From Polyangiaceae bacterium (GTDB taxonomy: Bacteria; Myxococcota_A; Polyangia; Polyangiales; Polyangiaceae): a stretch of 64,000 nucleotides of DNA. The stretch is taken from NCBI GenBank assembly GCA_016715885.1, contig JADJXL010000015.1:682001-746000 (forward strand), written 5' to 3'. The stretch's first letter is position 1. The number at the start of each line of letters is the position of its first letter. Made by a program: the position numbers and the translations under genes. Shown here piece by piece: positions 34,046 to 46,200 of the stretch. The notes below the pieces were generated by a model. That model was not told the origin of the DNA. It ran no database searches and worked only from the letters and a program-made list of their open reading frames with translations.

Positions 34046-37000
34046 TTACACCCCTTTGTCCGCTAGCGCGAGCTCTGCGTCGAGCAGTTCGAACAAATCC
34101 GCACCCGTGGCATTGGCCACGTCATCGGGAACGTCCGTTTCGTTCGATACGCTAGCACTTGGTGATTCGTCCTGAGTTGCGCCGACTGGTCCCAACAAAT
34201 CCAAGAGACTCTTAGATAAATCTGCGAGGTTCGCGTAAGTAAATAACAAAGTCGCCGGTAATCGCACGCCAAATTCGCTTTCCAATCGATTTCGCACTTC
34301 GAGACTCAATAAGGAATCCACGCCGAGAGTTTGAAACGGTGCAAGTCGGCCAATGCGGTCGGGCGGCAATTTGAGCACGCGCCCCAGCAAGTTGCGCACG
34401 TGCGCCTCCACCATTTCGGGTCTGTCTTTTGGCGCGGCGGCTGCCAAGCGTTGCTGCATCGGGTATTCGACCGCCGCCGCTGGCACGGGTATCGCTCCAT
34501 CCGTTCGCCCTTGCAATTCGCGGAACAGCGGCGCATCCGATAGATGAGGAAATACGTCCAACCATTGCCGGAGAGAAAAATGCATGACGACGATGTTCGG
34601 CTGCGGGTGCGCGATGAGCTTGGCAAGCGCGTGCAATCCTTGCGCAGGTGCCAATCCACTGAGCCCGCTTTCGCTGAGCCGCTCTTGTGCGTCTTGTCGA
34701 CGAGCCATTCCCACCGAAGCAAATGCGCCCCATTGAATGCTCGTACAAGGCAGGCCTTGCCCTTGTCGCCACAGCGCCATCGCATCCAAAAATGCATTCG
34801 CTGCCGCATAACTGGCTCGACCGACGAGGCCGAGCAATGCAGAAGCAGACGAATAAAGAATGAAAAAGTCCAGGCTCGACCCGCGACTCAAATCATGCAA
34901 ATGCCAAGCCCCATGGACCTTCGCTGCAATGACCGAATCGAATTCGTCCTTGCCGAGCTCCGACAGGGGAACCGTTTTTCCTGGTATGCCTGCAGCATGA
35001 ATGATGCCTCGCAAAGGCGGCCCATCTTCCGATATCGCCTGAAATAGGGACGATACATCGGCGCGACGGGTCACGTCGCCTTGCATGATTCGAATACGCG
35101 CTCCCGCTGCCTCCATCTTTTGAATTGCCAGCCGCGCTTCATGAGAAGGCGTCTGGCGTCCGACGAGCACGAGATGGCGTGCGCCCGATTCGACCATCCA
35201 TTGTGCTACCGAAAGCCCGAGCCCTCCCAATCCTCCTGTAATGAGATACGTGGCATGCTCGAGGAGGCGGACATTCGACGCCGATTCTACGATTCGCGTG
35301 TGCTCGAGCCGCGCAACGTACCGGCCATCGCTCCTTAGAGCCACGGAAGATTCGCCGTCTGCCGTTTCGAGCTCGCGAGCAAAATGGCGCGCTTCGTCTG
35401 CGTGAATGGTGGGGTTTAGGTCAATGCATACACACCGTAGCTCGGGGTATTCAATGGTAAGGGTGCGACCAAGGCCCCACAGAGGCGCCTGCGCTGGGTT
35501 CGATACCGCGGCACCACCAGCCGGCACCGCTCCACGCGTCACGAGCCATAGGGGAGGTTTGTCACGCCAACCATGGCGAAGGAGCGCCTGCACGAAACAA
35601 GTCGCCCCCCAAAACCCTCGAATTTGGTCGCGTTGCAAAGTTTCTTCCGTGGTCGACTCCGGCGCACCGTGATCGAGTGCGAATAAATAGACGATGCCGA
35701 GGCAATCACGACCTTCCGGAAATGCTTCTCGCAGGAGCGAACGATAATGCTCCACTTTTTGAGGATCGAGCGTATAGAAAGTAGATCCGCGCCGCTCGTA
35801 TTCGTCGCCTGCCCGAACGTGAATCCAATCGATGTTCTGCGCGTCGAACGAGGCCCCGAGCTTTTCACCGACGCCGCTGTCGTCGGTGAAGACAAGCCAT
35901 GCGCTACCAGGCCGCGACGATGCCGTCGCGCGCTCTTTGATTTCGTGCTTGTGCCAATTTACCGAATAAAGAAGATCGTCGAGCGGATCGCGTGCCGGCG
36001 GAGCTTCCTGCACGTGCGCGTTCGCCTCTTCGATCCAATATCGCTCGCGCTGCCACGCATACGCCGGCAATGTAACGACCTGCCCTCGCTCGCCGAGGAG
36101 CTTTTGCCAATTCACCTTCAGCCCTTCGGCCCATAACGCTCCAAGTGCTTCCAGTAAAGAACGACGCTCGTCGCCTTGCCGTCGCAACGTGGGCACCATC
36201 AATGCGTCGACGTTTTTCGCGGAGGCGCATTGCTGCAGATTGGCCAACAAAACCGGATGAGGTGCCATTTCCAAGAAAATACGGTACCCATCGTCGAGCG
36301 CAGCGTCGACGGCTGCCGCAAAGTCCACGGTATCTCGAACGTTGTGCCCCCAGTACGCAGCATCCAAGTCGTTCTCGGCCAACCGATGACCCGTGACCGA
36401 GCTATACATTGGCAATACCCCGCGGGCCATTTCGATGCTACCCAGCTCGGCGACCAATTCGCTCGCAAGCGGGGTCATTTGCGGGCTATGGAACGCGTAA
36501 TTCACGCGCAGCGGCCGCGTAGCGACGCCACGTCGCCCGAGCTCGGCAACGACTGCATCGAGTGCACGGGTTTCTCCGGACAATACAACCGACGAGGGAT
36601 CATTGATCGCGCCAATCGACAGCTCGTCTTCGCGTCCTGCAATGATTTGCATTGCTTCTTTTGCGGAGAGCGCGGCCCACGCCATTTTCCCGTTTCCGGT
36701 TGCTTTTTGCATGATGTTGCCACGCAAAACCACGAGCCGCACGGCTTCTGCAAGCGAAAGCGAGCCGCAAATATGAGCTGCTGCAATTTCACCCACGCTA
36801 TGGCCGATGACCGCGTGGGGCGTGATCCCCCATGACTCGAAGAGCGCACCGAGCGCAACTTGAACGGCAAAAATGGCGGGCTGGGCAATGACGGTTTCTC
36901 CAAGCCGCGACCCGTCTTCCTTCGCCGAGAGCTCGTCGTGCAATGACCATGGGACATATTGGCGCAAGAGCAAATCGATCTCTTCTAGTTTGGCATGAAA

Positions 37001-40000
37001 TACGGGTTCGTCCTTGTCGAGCTGCCGGCTCATCGTTGCCCATTGCGATCCCTGCCCAGAAAATACATAGACGATTCGGGCGTCGTCCGGCGGCCTCGTT
37101 GGTCCTCGCGCCACCCCCGACATCACGTCCCCTCGGGCGAACGCGGCTAGCATTTCGGCGAATTCTTCGTGCGTGCGTGCAATGGTGGCAAGACGGTGCT
37201 CATGGTGGCTACGGCGAGCGCTTGCCGTAAAGAATATATCGTGCAGCGCGACGTCTTTTGTATTGACGAACCAGTCGGCATACGACTTTGCCATTGCCGA
37301 AAGCGCCTGCGGAGTCTTTGCCGAGAGCGGCAACATGTGCCAGGATACCCGTTCGATATCGGTGGCGGACGGTTGTGCAGGGGCCTCTTCCAAAATGATG
37401 TGCGCATTCGTTCCGCTCATTCCGAAAGAGCTAACTCCAGCTCGTCTTCGCTTATTACCGCGTGGCCACGGTCGAGGTTCCGCAGGTATCGCAAAGGGTG
37501 TAGCATCCATGGAAATGCGTGGATTCAGCGCACGAAAATGCAAATTGGCTGGCACGACTTCGTGCCTGAACGATTGTATGATTTTAATGAGTCCCGCTAC
37601 GCCTGCTGCCGATTCCAAATGGCCAATGTTCGTTTTCACGGCGCCGAGCACACAAGAGGAACCATCCGCTCGCGGACTGCCAAAAATGGCACGAAGCGCG
37701 TCAGCCTCGATGGGATCCCCGAGAGGTGTACCCGTTCCGTGCATTTCGATGTATCCGATATCGTCGGGCCCCAACCGAGCGTTTTCGAGCGCCTGCCGAA
37801 GAAGCGCCTGCTGAGCCAGCACATTGGGGGCCGTCAGGCCCGTCGAGCGACCGTCTTGATTCATGGCCGACCCACGAATCAGCGCCAGGATGCGGTCTCC
37901 GTCGCGCATTGCATCGGAATACCTCTTCAGGACGACCATCCCGCAGCCTTCACCACGCACGTAGCCATTTGCACGAGCATCCAGCGTTTTGCACCTTCCG
38001 TCCGGCGACAATGCTCGCATGGCCGACAGCATGACCATATTTTCCCAAGAGAACAGCGCATTGACTCCGCCCGCAATGGCCAAGTCGCTCTCCCCATTGA
38101 GGATGCTTTGACGCGCCAAATGTATCGCTACGAGTGACGAGGAGCAGGCTGTATCGAGTGCCACGGCCGGCCCTTGCAAACCAAGCACGTACGATACCCT
38201 TCCCGCCGCAGTCGATAACATCGTGCCCGTTGCACCATAAGCATCCAGATGTTCGGGATGGCTCAATACAACGCGTTGGTAATCGAGGGCGGTCACGCCG
38301 ACGAATACACCGGTCTTGCTTCCGACCAATTGATCGGGTGGCAGGCCTGCATTCTCCAGTGCTTCCCACGAAACTTCGAGCAGCATTCGTTGTTGCGGAT
38401 CGAGCGCCTCGGCTTCTCGCGGGGATATTCCAAAAAATGCCGCATCGAATTTATCGATTCCATCGAGCAACGCTGCATATTTTGCCCCAGAATGGGTTTC
38501 CGCAATCGTACCAAGACGCCATCGGGCCGGCATGACCTCGCGTACGGCGTCCACTCCGTCCAGCAGCGCGTGCCAAAATGCTTCCGGGTCCGAGCCGCCT
38601 CCGGGGAATCGGCATGCTTGCCCAATGATGGCAATGCAATCGTCGTCATGCACAACGACGGCGCTCTTTGCGGCTACGACGGTCTCGGATTGCGGCACGG
38701 CCGAAAATCCGCCTTCGACCAACAAAAATGGCGTCAATGCTTCGATGTGCGGATAAGTGAATAACAATGTAGCGGGCAGCTTCGTCCCAATCGTCCTTTC
38801 CAGCCGATTGCGGAGCTCCAAGCTCATGAGTGAATCGACACCGAGCGTGCGAAACGGAGCCTTTCGGTCGATGCGGCTCGGGTCGACTTGCAGGATGTGG
38901 CCCAATTGCGTGCGGAGATGCTCCTCCAAGATGCTCGCACGTTCTGCATGTGGACTGGCTTCGAGTGTCGCTCGCAAGCTCGACGTCGCCGTGGTCTCGG
39001 GCGCGTCGCGTGTCGGTTTGCCGTCGATTTCCGACCAAAATGGTTGTCCTGCGAGTTGTGGGAAGAAGTCCAGCCATTGGCGCAAATCGAAACGCAGCAC
39101 GCCCACTTCCGTACGCGGGCGTTCGAGCAATCGTTGCAGCGCGTGGTTTCCTTCGTCCGGCGAAAGTCCCTCGATGCCACGGTTTGCAATGCGCTCACCG
39201 CGATTTTGATGCGCTGCCGCCATGCCGACTTCGGTAAACGGTCCCCAATGAATGCTCGTCCCAGCGAGCCCCATTGCGGCGCGAGCGTGGGCAAGCGCAT
39301 CCAAAAAAGCGTTGGCAGCTGCATAATTACCTTGGCCGGGCGAGCCAATCAATGATGCTACCGACGAATACAAAACGAAAAAATCCAACTTCTGGTCGAG
39401 TGTGAGTGAATGCAGATTCCACGCGCCATCGACCTTGGGTGCAAACACCCGCTCGACATGGTCCGCCGTCAATTCGAGGATCGTTCGATCTTCGACAACC
39501 CCTGCAGCGTGCACGATGCCCCGTAGCTCGGGCATGCGCTCGCGAATCGTGCGAAGTGCCGTCGAAAGGGCCTCTGCGGATGAAACATCGCATTGCAAAA
39601 CGACGACATTCGCCCCGGAACCTTCCATGGTCGCTATCGCCTTTTGCGTCGCTTCCGAAGGACCTCGCCGTCCCATGAGCGCTACGTGACGTGCGCCCGC
39701 ACGGACGAGCCATTGCGCCACGGACAACCCCAGCCCCCCGAGACCCCCCGTAATGAGATACGTAGCGTTTTCGCGCACGGAAAAATTCGCGGCGATGGCA
39801 TCGGTCACATGCGCCCGCACGAGTCGTGCAACGAATTCACCGTCACGACGAAGAGCAATTTGGTTTTCCGTGGCATTGGATTCGAATTGGCGTGCGAGGG
39901 CCGCGGCCGCGTCGAAATCCCGTGATGCGTCCAAGTCGACGCATGTGCAATCGAGCTCGGGATGCTCGATCGTGATCGTCCGTGCGAGGCCCCAAACCGG

Positions 40001-43000
40001 CGCTTGTGCAACGGAAACGGCGCGTGCCTTTTGCCCCACTGCAATCGCTCCGCGGGAGACGAGCCAAAGGCGAGGTTTGTCGCGCCAGTTTTGTCGCACG
40101 AGCGCTCGTGCTAGATGAAGTGCGCTGACGGTGCATCGAATTCGCATCGCTTGCAGCGCGAGGCCATTCGTTTGCTCCCAATCGGGTGCATCGATGTTGA
40201 AAAGGTGGATGACTCCGGTCAATGCCGGTGCGTCTCGAGCAGCATTCTGCAAAACGGCTTCGTAGTCGCCTGGCTGGGAAATATCGATGCGGAAATGATG
40301 CTTTCCAAGCATTGCATAGGAATCCCCGGCCTCCACACGAATGCACGTTGCTCCGGATTTTTGCAGATGAGCGCAGAGGTCGTCACCGAGGCCCGCTCGG
40401 TCCATGAACATCAACCATGCGCCGCCCGACGCCCGCGGTGTAGGTCCTGCATTCGGGGCCGGTTTCGGTCTCCACGCAATCGAATAAAGCAATTCGTCCA
40501 GGCTGCTTCTATCTGATATATTCTTGGACTTGAATGTTGGACCATCAATCCAATGCCGTTGCCTATGCCAGGGGTACGTTGGCAGTGCGACGACGCGTCC
40601 GTCGCGTGCTTGTAGCTTTTCCCATTCGACATCCACGCCTGCCACGTAAAGCGCGCCCAATGCTTCGAGTATTGCGTGACGTTCCTTTTCATGCCGGCGC
40701 AACGTGGGCACGAAACGCGCGTAGGCGTTCGACGTATTCGCGCATTCCTGCAAATTCGACAAAAGAACGGGATGCGGACCGACTTCGACGAATACACAAA
40801 ACCCATCTTGAAGCGCACTCCGTACGGCGCCTGCGAAATTCACCGTGGATCGCACGTTGCGTCCCCAGTAATCGGTGGTCAATCGTTCCCCGTCGATCCG
40901 CGTTCCCGTGACGGTGCTGAAAAGGGGGATTGCCCCGCTTTTCGCTCGGAGGGCGTCCAACGATGCAACCAATTCCCGCGCCAGGGGATCCATTTGGGGA
41001 CTATGGAATGCATAGTTTACCCTCAGGGGGCGTGTGGCCACGCCACGCTCGTCGAGCTGGGCGACGACCGTGTCGAGCGCCGTGTTTTCCCCAGATAACA
41101 CAACCGACTTGGGATCGTTGATCGCGGCGATCGCAAGCTCGTTCTCCAGCCCGGACAATGCCTCGGACACTTCGTCGGCCGGTAATGCAGCCCAAACCAT
41201 CTTTCCGCGTCCGGTCGCTTTCTGCATGATTTGGCCACGTCGAGCCACGAGCCGCACTGCATCTTCGAGGGACAACATTCCGGCCACGTGAGCGGCGGCA
41301 ATTTCACCGACGCTGTGCCCAATGGCGGCGCCGGGCTGAATACCCCATGATTCGAGCAGTCTTGCCAGACCAACTTGAATTGCGAACAATGCAGGCTGTA
41401 CGATTTCGGTTTCACCCAGTCGGGATTCATTTTCCGGTGCGCGCAATTCAGCCAACAAGGAGAAAGAAACATACCGCCGCAACAGCGTGTCGATTTCTTC
41501 CAGCGTGGCACGGAAAATCGGCTCGTGTTCGAGCAATTCCATGCCCATTGTCGCCCATTGCGATCCTTGACCCGAGAATACGAAAACCACACCCGACGCG
41601 TTCTGTGGCGCAGCCTGACCTTGAACGACGCCGCGGGGGACTTCTCCCCGGGAAAAGGCTCCAAGCAGCGTTGCAAACTCTTCGCGTGCTCGCGCAACGA
41701 TGGCGAGCCGATGCGGGTGATGGGTTCGGCGGACGCTCGCCGTGTACACCACGTCGGAGAGCGCCGCGTGGTTTGCCTCGGCAAACCATTCTGCGTAAGA
41801 CCGCGCCAAAGCCACGAGCGATTCGGTTTTCGCTGCCGATAGCGGTAGCAGAAACGAAGAAAAGCTTTCGGATGACGGCCCTGATGCTTCCTCCGGGGCT
41901 TCTTCCAAAATCACGTGCGCATTCGTGCCGCTCATGCCAAAGGAGCTCACGCCGGCACGACGCCTTTTGTTTTCGCGTGGCCATTGTCTATTCGCCGTCG
42001 CCAAGACGAGCGCCGTGTCGTCGATATCGATTCGCGGATTCAGCGTTCGGAAGTTGCCATTCGCAGGTATCATCGAGCGCCGGAAAATTTGCGCGGTTTT
42101 GATGATGCTCGCGACCCCGGCTCCCGCCTCGAGATGGCCGATGTTCGTCTTGACGGCACCAATGATGCATGCGGATCCATCGGCGCGAGGCGTACCGAAG
42201 ACTGCGCGCATCGCGTCGATTTCAATGGGATCTCCGAGCGGCGTTCCCGTTCCGTGCGCTTCGACATAGCCAATTTCTTCCGGGGCGACCCCACTGGTCG
42301 CCAACGCCGTTCGTAACAACGTTTCCTGCGCCAATACATTGGGCGTCGTGAGTCCCGTCGAGCGCCCGTCCTGGTTTACCGCCGAACCGCGAATGAGCGC
42401 CACGATGGGATCTTTGTCCCGCCGCGCATCCGCCAGCCTCTTCAGCACAAGTACGCCACAGCCTTCGCCCCGAACATACCCATTGGCTGTCGCATCGAAC
42501 GTTTTGCAACGACCATCCGGCGACAAGGCTCGCGTTTTTGCGATTTGCTCCATCGTTTCAGGCGATAGAATCAGATTGACTCCGCCCACAATGGCAAGAT
42601 CACATTCGCCCGTTCGCAAGCTATGGCTTGCAAGGTGCGTTGCGACGAGCGACGACGAGCAGGCAGTGTCGACGACCAGACTCGGTCCTTGGAGCCCGAG
42701 CGTGTAGGAAAGTCTTCCTGCGGGAAAAGAATGGCCATTGCCGGTGACGCTATAGACGTCTTGCTGGTCCGCGCCGGCGTTCGCATTGACCAGCGCATAA
42801 TCGTTCGTCATCATTCCAAGAAAAACGCCTGTGCGACTGCCCATCAGTCGAGGCGGAATCACGCCGGCTGCTTCGAGCGCCTCCCAGGTGACCTCGAGCA
42901 AGAGTCGTTGCTGCGGGTCGAGTCGCGTTGCCTCGCGTGGCGAAATGCCGAAAAATTCCGCATCGAATTGGTCGACGTGCTCGATGAATGCACCCCATCG

Positions 43001-43267
43001 GATCGCCCGCGACATTGGATCGTCCGTTGCCACGTCAATGGCCCAGCGATCAGGGGGTACCTCGGTGACGGCATCCAGGCCCGCTTCCAATGCTTGAGAA
43101 AACCGCTCGGGTGTATTGCCACCGCCAGGAAATCGGCAAGCCATGCCGATGATGGCAATCGGTTCCGAGCGCGCTCGTGTGAGTGTTTCGAGCTTTGCTT
43201 TGAGCTGGTTGATCGTGACGAGTGCGTCTCGTAAACGAGAGCGATACTCTTCGATCCCCGCGCTCAT
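34046..43267 (-). CDS. PKS C: bimodular KS-AT-KR-ACP / KS-AT-KR-ACP
   Basis: A 3073-residue type I PKS. An N-terminal coiled docking segment (about 5-33) is followed by KS1 (Cys203, EAHGTGT), AT1 (Ser652 in GHSVGE, YAFH), KR1 (Tyr1315; VED where LDD is usual) and ACP1 (Ser1479). The second module has KS2 (Cys1708, EMHGTGT), AT2 (Ser2157 in GHSVGE, YAFH), KR2 (Tyr2820, Ser in YSSASA) and ACP2 (Ser2985). Neither module has DH or ER, so two successive beta-hydroxyl groups are expected. GHSVG with Phe-His in the second motif suggests malonyl-CoA. KR2 carries IPGKTVP in place of the LDD loop, and Leu rather than Trp before the catalytic Ser, so its stereochemistry is not predictable. Start ATG overlaps the PKS B stop by 4 bp. 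The tail DLFELLDAELALADKGV is a docking helix. Confidence 0.94.
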   Translation of the reverse strand: MSAGIEEYRSRLRDALVTINQLKAKLETLTRARSEPIAIIGMACRFPGGGNTPERFSQALEAGLDAVTEVPPDRWAIDVATDDPMSRAIRWGAFIEHVDQFDAEFFGISPREATRLDPQQRLLLEVTWEALEAAGVIPPRLMGSRTGVFLGMMTNDYALVNANAGADQQDVYSVTGNGHSFPAGRLSYTLGLQGPSLVVDTACSSSLVATHLASHSLRTGECDLAIVGGVNLILSPETMEQIAKTRALSPDGRCKTFDATANGYVRGEGCGVLVLKRLADARRDKDPIVALIRGSAVNQDGRSTGLTTPNVLAQETLLRTALATSGVAPEEIGYVEAHGTGTPLGDPIEIDAMRAVFGTPRADGSACIIGAVKTNIGHLEAGAGVASIIKTAQIFRRSMIPANGNFRTLNPRIDIDDTALVLATANRQWPRENKRRRAGVSSFGMSGTNAHVILEEAPEEASGPSSESFSSFLLPLSAAKTESLVALARSYAEWFAEANHAALSDVVYTASVRRTHHPHRLAIVARAREEFATLLGAFSRGEVPRGVVQGQAAPQNASGVVFVFSGQGSQWATMGMELLEHEPIFRATLEEIDTLLRRYVSFSLLAELRAPENESRLGETEIVQPALFAIQVGLARLLESWGIQPGAAIGHSVGEIAAAHVAGMLSLEDAVRLVARRGQIMQKATGRGKMVWAALPADEVSEALSGLENELAIAAINDPKSVVLSGENTALDTVVAQLDERGVATRPLRVNYAFHSPQMDPLARELVASLDALRAKSGAIPLFSTVTGTRIDGERLTTDYWGRNVRSTVNFAGAVRSALQDGFCVFVEVGPHPVLLSNLQECANTSNAYARFVPTLRRHEKERHAILEALGALYVAGVDVEWEKLQARDGRVVALPTYPWHRQRHWIDGPTFKSKNISDRSSLDELLYSIAWRPKPAPNAGPTPRASGGAWLMFMDRAGLGDDLCAHLQKSGATCIRVEAGDSYAMLGKHHFRIDISQPGDYEAVLQNAARDAPALTGVIHLFNIDAPDWEQTNGLALQAMRIRCTVSALHLARALVRQNWRDKPRLWLVSRGAIAVGQKARAVSVAQAPVWGLARTITIEHPELDCTCVDLDASRDFDAAAALARQFESNATENQIALRRDGEFVARLVRAHVTDAIAANFSVRENATYLITGGLGGLGLSVAQWLVRAGARHVALMGRRGPSEATQKAIATMEGSGANVVVLQCDVSSAEALSTALRTIRERMPELRGIVHAAGVVEDRTILELTADHVERVFAPKVDGAWNLHSLTLDQKLDFFVLYSSVASLIGSPGQGNYAAANAFLDALAHARAAMGLAGTSIHWGPFTEVGMAAAHQNRGERIANRGIEGLSPDEGNHALQRLLERPRTEVGVLRFDLRQWLDFFPQLAGQPFWSEIDGKPTRDAPETTATSSLRATLEASPHAERASILEEHLRTQLGHILQVDPSRIDRKAPFRTLGVDSLMSLELRNRLERTIGTKLPATLLFTYPHIEALTPFLLVEGGFSAVPQSETVVAAKSAVVVHDDDCIAIIGQACRFPGGGSDPEAFWHALLDGVDAVREVMPARWRLGTIAETHSGAKYAALLDGIDKFDAAFFGISPREAEALDPQQRMLLEVSWEALENAGLPPDQLVGSKTGVFVGVTALDYQRVVLSHPEHLDAYGATGTMLSTAAGRVSYVLGLQGPAVALDTACSSSLVAIHLARQSILNGESDLAIAGGVNALFSWENMVMLSAMRALSPDGRCKTLDARANGYVRGEGCGMVVLKRYSDAMRDGDRILALIRGSAMNQDGRSTGLTAPNVLAQQALLRQALENARLGPDDIGYIEMHGTGTPLGDPIEADALRAIFGSPRADGSSCVLGAVKTNIGHLESAAGVAGLIKIIQSFRHEVVPANLHFRALNPRISMDATPFAIPAEPRPWPRGNKRRRAGVSSFGMSGTNAHIILEEAPAQPSATDIERVSWHMLPLSAKTPQALSAMAKSYADWFVNTKDVALHDIFFTASARRSHHEHRLATIARTHEEFAEMLAAFARGDVMSGVARGPTRPPDDARIVYVFSGQGSQWATMSRQLDKDEPVFHAKLEEIDLLLRQYVPWSLHDELSAKEDGSRLGETVIAQPAIFAVQVALGALFESWGITPHAVIGHSVGEIAAAHICGSLSLAEAVRLVVLRGNIMQKATGNGKMAWAALSAKEAMQIIAGREDELSIGAINDPSSVVLSGETRALDAVVAELGRRGVATRPLRVNYAFHSPQMTPLASELVAELGSIEMARGVLPMYSSVTGHRLAENDLDAAYWGHNVRDTVDFAAAVDAALDDGYRIFLEMAPHPVLLANLQQCASAKNVDALMVPTLRRQGDERRSLLEALGALWAEGLKVNWQKLLGERGQVVTLPAYAWQRERYWIEEANAHVQEAPPARDPLDDLLYSVNWHKHEIKERATASSRPGSAWLVFTDDSGVGEKLGASFDAQNIDWIHVRAGDEYERRGSTFYTLDPQKVEHYRSLLREAFPEGRDCLGIVYLFALDHGAPESTTEETLQRDQIRGFWGATCFVQALLRHGWRDKPPLWLVTRGAVPAGGAAVSNPAQAPLWGLGRTLTIEYPELRCVCIDLNPTIHADEARHFARELETADGESSVALRSDGRYVARLEHTRIVESASNVRLLEHATYLITGGLGGLGLSVAQWMVESGARHLVLVGRQTPSHEARLAIQKMEAAGARIRIMQGDVTRRADVSSLFQAISEDGPPLRGIIHAAGIPGKTVPLSELGKDEFDSVIAAKVHGAWHLHDLSRGSSLDFFILYSSASALLGLVGRASYAAANAFLDAMALWRQGQGLPCTSIQWGAFASVGMARRQDAQERLSESGLSGLAPAQGLHALAKLIAHPQPNIVVMHFSLRQWLDVFPHLSDAPLFRELQGRTDGAIPVPAAAVEYPMQQRLAAAAPKDRPEMVEAHVRNLLGRVLKLPPDRIGRLAPFQTLGVDSLLSLEVRNRLESEFGVRLPATLLFTYANLADLSKSLLDLLGPVGATQDESPSASVSNETDVPDDVANATGADLFELLDAELALADKGV

Positions 43268-46200
43268 ACAAGTCCCTGATCCTTGATGTCGGTCATGGAC
43301 GCGTCGAACGCAGCCAGCAATTCATCATCGGTGGACAAAGACGAAGTCTCGGGTACTTCGACATTCGAATCTGCGACGGGCGCGGGCGCCGCCGTCGGCT
43401 GCTCCGCCGTTTGCGTGCAACGATCGAACAGATGCTTCACGAGCGTGGCGCCATTTGGATAGGTAAACAGGAGCGTCGCCGGCAGCTTCAATTCCAAACT
43501 CGTCTCCAATCGATTGCGAAGCTCGAGGCTCGTCAACGAATCCATTCCGAGGCTCGTGAGCGAGGCGGTAAGGTCTACCCGACTCGGATCGAGATGCAAT
43601 ACGTTCGCCAAAATATGGCGAATGTGGCTCTCGATGATGGCCACTTGCTCTTTTGCTGGTTTTCCTTCGAGCGAGTGTCGCATGCTCGCGGATTGCTTCG
43701 ACATCGAAGAAGTGCTCGAGCGTTCCTTGCGCAGCTCCATCCAGAATGGCGATTTGGCCGCAGACAAATGAACATCGAGCCAACGACGCGCATCGAACCG
43801 AAGAACGGCGACCTCGCCGACGGACGATGCTCCCAGTCGAGACACGGTTTCATGTCCTTCGGCAGGGGAGAGGCTTTCCAAACCTCGTTGCGCCAGCCGC
43901 GCGCCTCGATTTTCTTGGACTACGGCCATCCCAATTTCATTGAATGGGCCCCATTGAAAACTCATCGCCGGCAGTCCTGCCGCGCGGCGTGCTCGACAGA
44001 GCGCATCCACAGCAGCATTGGCAGCTCCATAATTCGCTTGGCCAGATGAACCTATGACGCCGGCAACGGAAGAATAAACGACGAAGAAATCGAGCGCATT
44101 GCCGACGGTCAGCTTGTGCAGGTGGTACGCACCAATCAACTTCGGCGCGAGCACGCTGCGCATTTCGTCCGCGGTGAGCTCCAAAATCGTGTGATCAGCA
44201 AGAACGGCGGCTGCATGCACGATACCGCGTAGCGGAGGTAACGTTTCTTCCATTTGGCGCAGAATCGCATCCACGTCGGCACGTTGGGAAACGTCGCCTT
44301 GGAGCACGAGGATCCGCGCCCCCATCTCCTCCATCGATCGAATGCGACCAGCGGCATATTCATCGGCACCGCGGCGTCCTACCAATGCGAGATGGCGCGC
44401 GCCTTGCTGCACCATCCATTCCGCGAATGACAAACCGAGTCCGCCGAGACCACCGGTAATCAAATACGCTGCGTCCGCCGCGATGGCCAGGGGCTCTTCC
44501 AAAGCTGGTCGCAATGAGCTCCTAGCAAACCGAGCTACATGACGACCGTGTTTACGCAAAGCAATTTGATCCTCTTGATCCGCTGAAAGCACCTCGTCGA
44601 TCAAAGCGCGCGACGCCGCTGAGCTGTCATCGGTCGGATCGAGATCGACACGCGAGCAATCGAAATCGGGGTGTTCGAGCGCCACCGTACGCGCCATTCC
44701 CCAGATTGCCGCTTGCGCAATCGATCCCGGACCATCGCGCGGATCAACCGTCTGGGCGCCCTGGGTGACCAGCCAAAGACGAGGCATGGTGCGCGTGGCT
44801 CGCCGAATGATCGCCTGAACGGTATGTAGCACGCTAATGCTTCCTATTTGCTGGTCAGCCAAGAGCGATTCAGGCGTCGTTTCATTCCAATGCGCGCTGT
44901 CGAGCGCCCCCATATGCACCACATTGCGGCACGCCGCGTGATTGCCGTAAGCATCCTCGAGCACCGCCAAGTAATGCGCAGGGTTTGCTGCATCGATTTG
45001 ATACCAATCTTTGCGCTGTTCCCATTCCTTGCCAAATTGCACGTGCACGACCCATTCGCCGCGTTGTCTCAGCAAGTCGACGAACGTAGCGCATACGGCT
45101 CCTTCGCCTCCGAGCACGAGCCATCCGCCGCCGGATCCCTGCTTCGTGACCGATGTCAACGCGCGGCTGCGCCGACGCCATTCCAGGCGGAAGGTGCAAT
45201 CGTCGAGCCAATGGTGCCGATCGACCGATCTGGCGGGCATTGGGCGCAAGACGAGCCCTTCGACCACGATGGCGACGCTTCCATCATTCGCCAAGATGCA
45301 CACGTCCCCACTGATTGCGCTCGCATCACACGAGCGAATACGGCCAAGCACGCTCGCATCTCGATCGATCGAACGCAGCACCCGCACGTGGTCGATGCTC
45401 GTGGGCACGAACGTCTTGGCAGCATCTCCGAGCAAGTGAATGCCGAGGGCTGCGAGCGATTGAAATGCGCCGTCGAGCAATACCACGGTGGTCATGTGTA
45501 GGTCGTCGGAGCCCGATTCCGTGCATCGCAACTTGGCGAGCACTTCCTCGGTACCCAGAGACAACTCTTGCACGACGCGAAATGCCGGACCATAACGTAA
45601 GCCCAGCGTGGCCATTCGCTGATAATGATCTGCACCGCTCGAACGGACGCTGCAGCGCGCGGCCACGGTGTCGATTGCGTTTACGAGGTCATCGAGCAAG
45701 GAGCTGGGAGTGTCGATGGTGGTGAGCGTGCCGGAAACATTCTTCGCCCAACGCCCGCCGCTCGCGCGGCTGGAAACGCTGAATGAAATGTTTTTTCGAC
45801 CGTCGGATGTCCAGTCCAATTGAATGGTTTTCCGCTCGTCGGCATGAAATGAAAGCATACGCTCGAAACCAATGTGCCGAATGAAATTGGTTTCTGGATA
45901 ATGCGTCGCGCCGGCAGCGAGCGCCATGGCCACATACCCCGCCGCTGGAAATATCGCTTCCCCATCCACGACGTGATCATGGATGAACGCTGGTTCATCG
46001 GTATTCATGGTGCGTTGCCACGTATACGATCCGGGGCGATTGGCGGATTCTATGCAAACACCAAGAAACGGGTGCACATCCTCCGCCGCGAAGTGCGCGA
46101 CGCCACTGGTGGGAGGTAGCGTATTCGTATTCGACGCAATCCAGTGCCGTTGCCGTTGCCATGGGTAGGTCGGCAGCGGTACGCATCGTCCACCGCTCGG

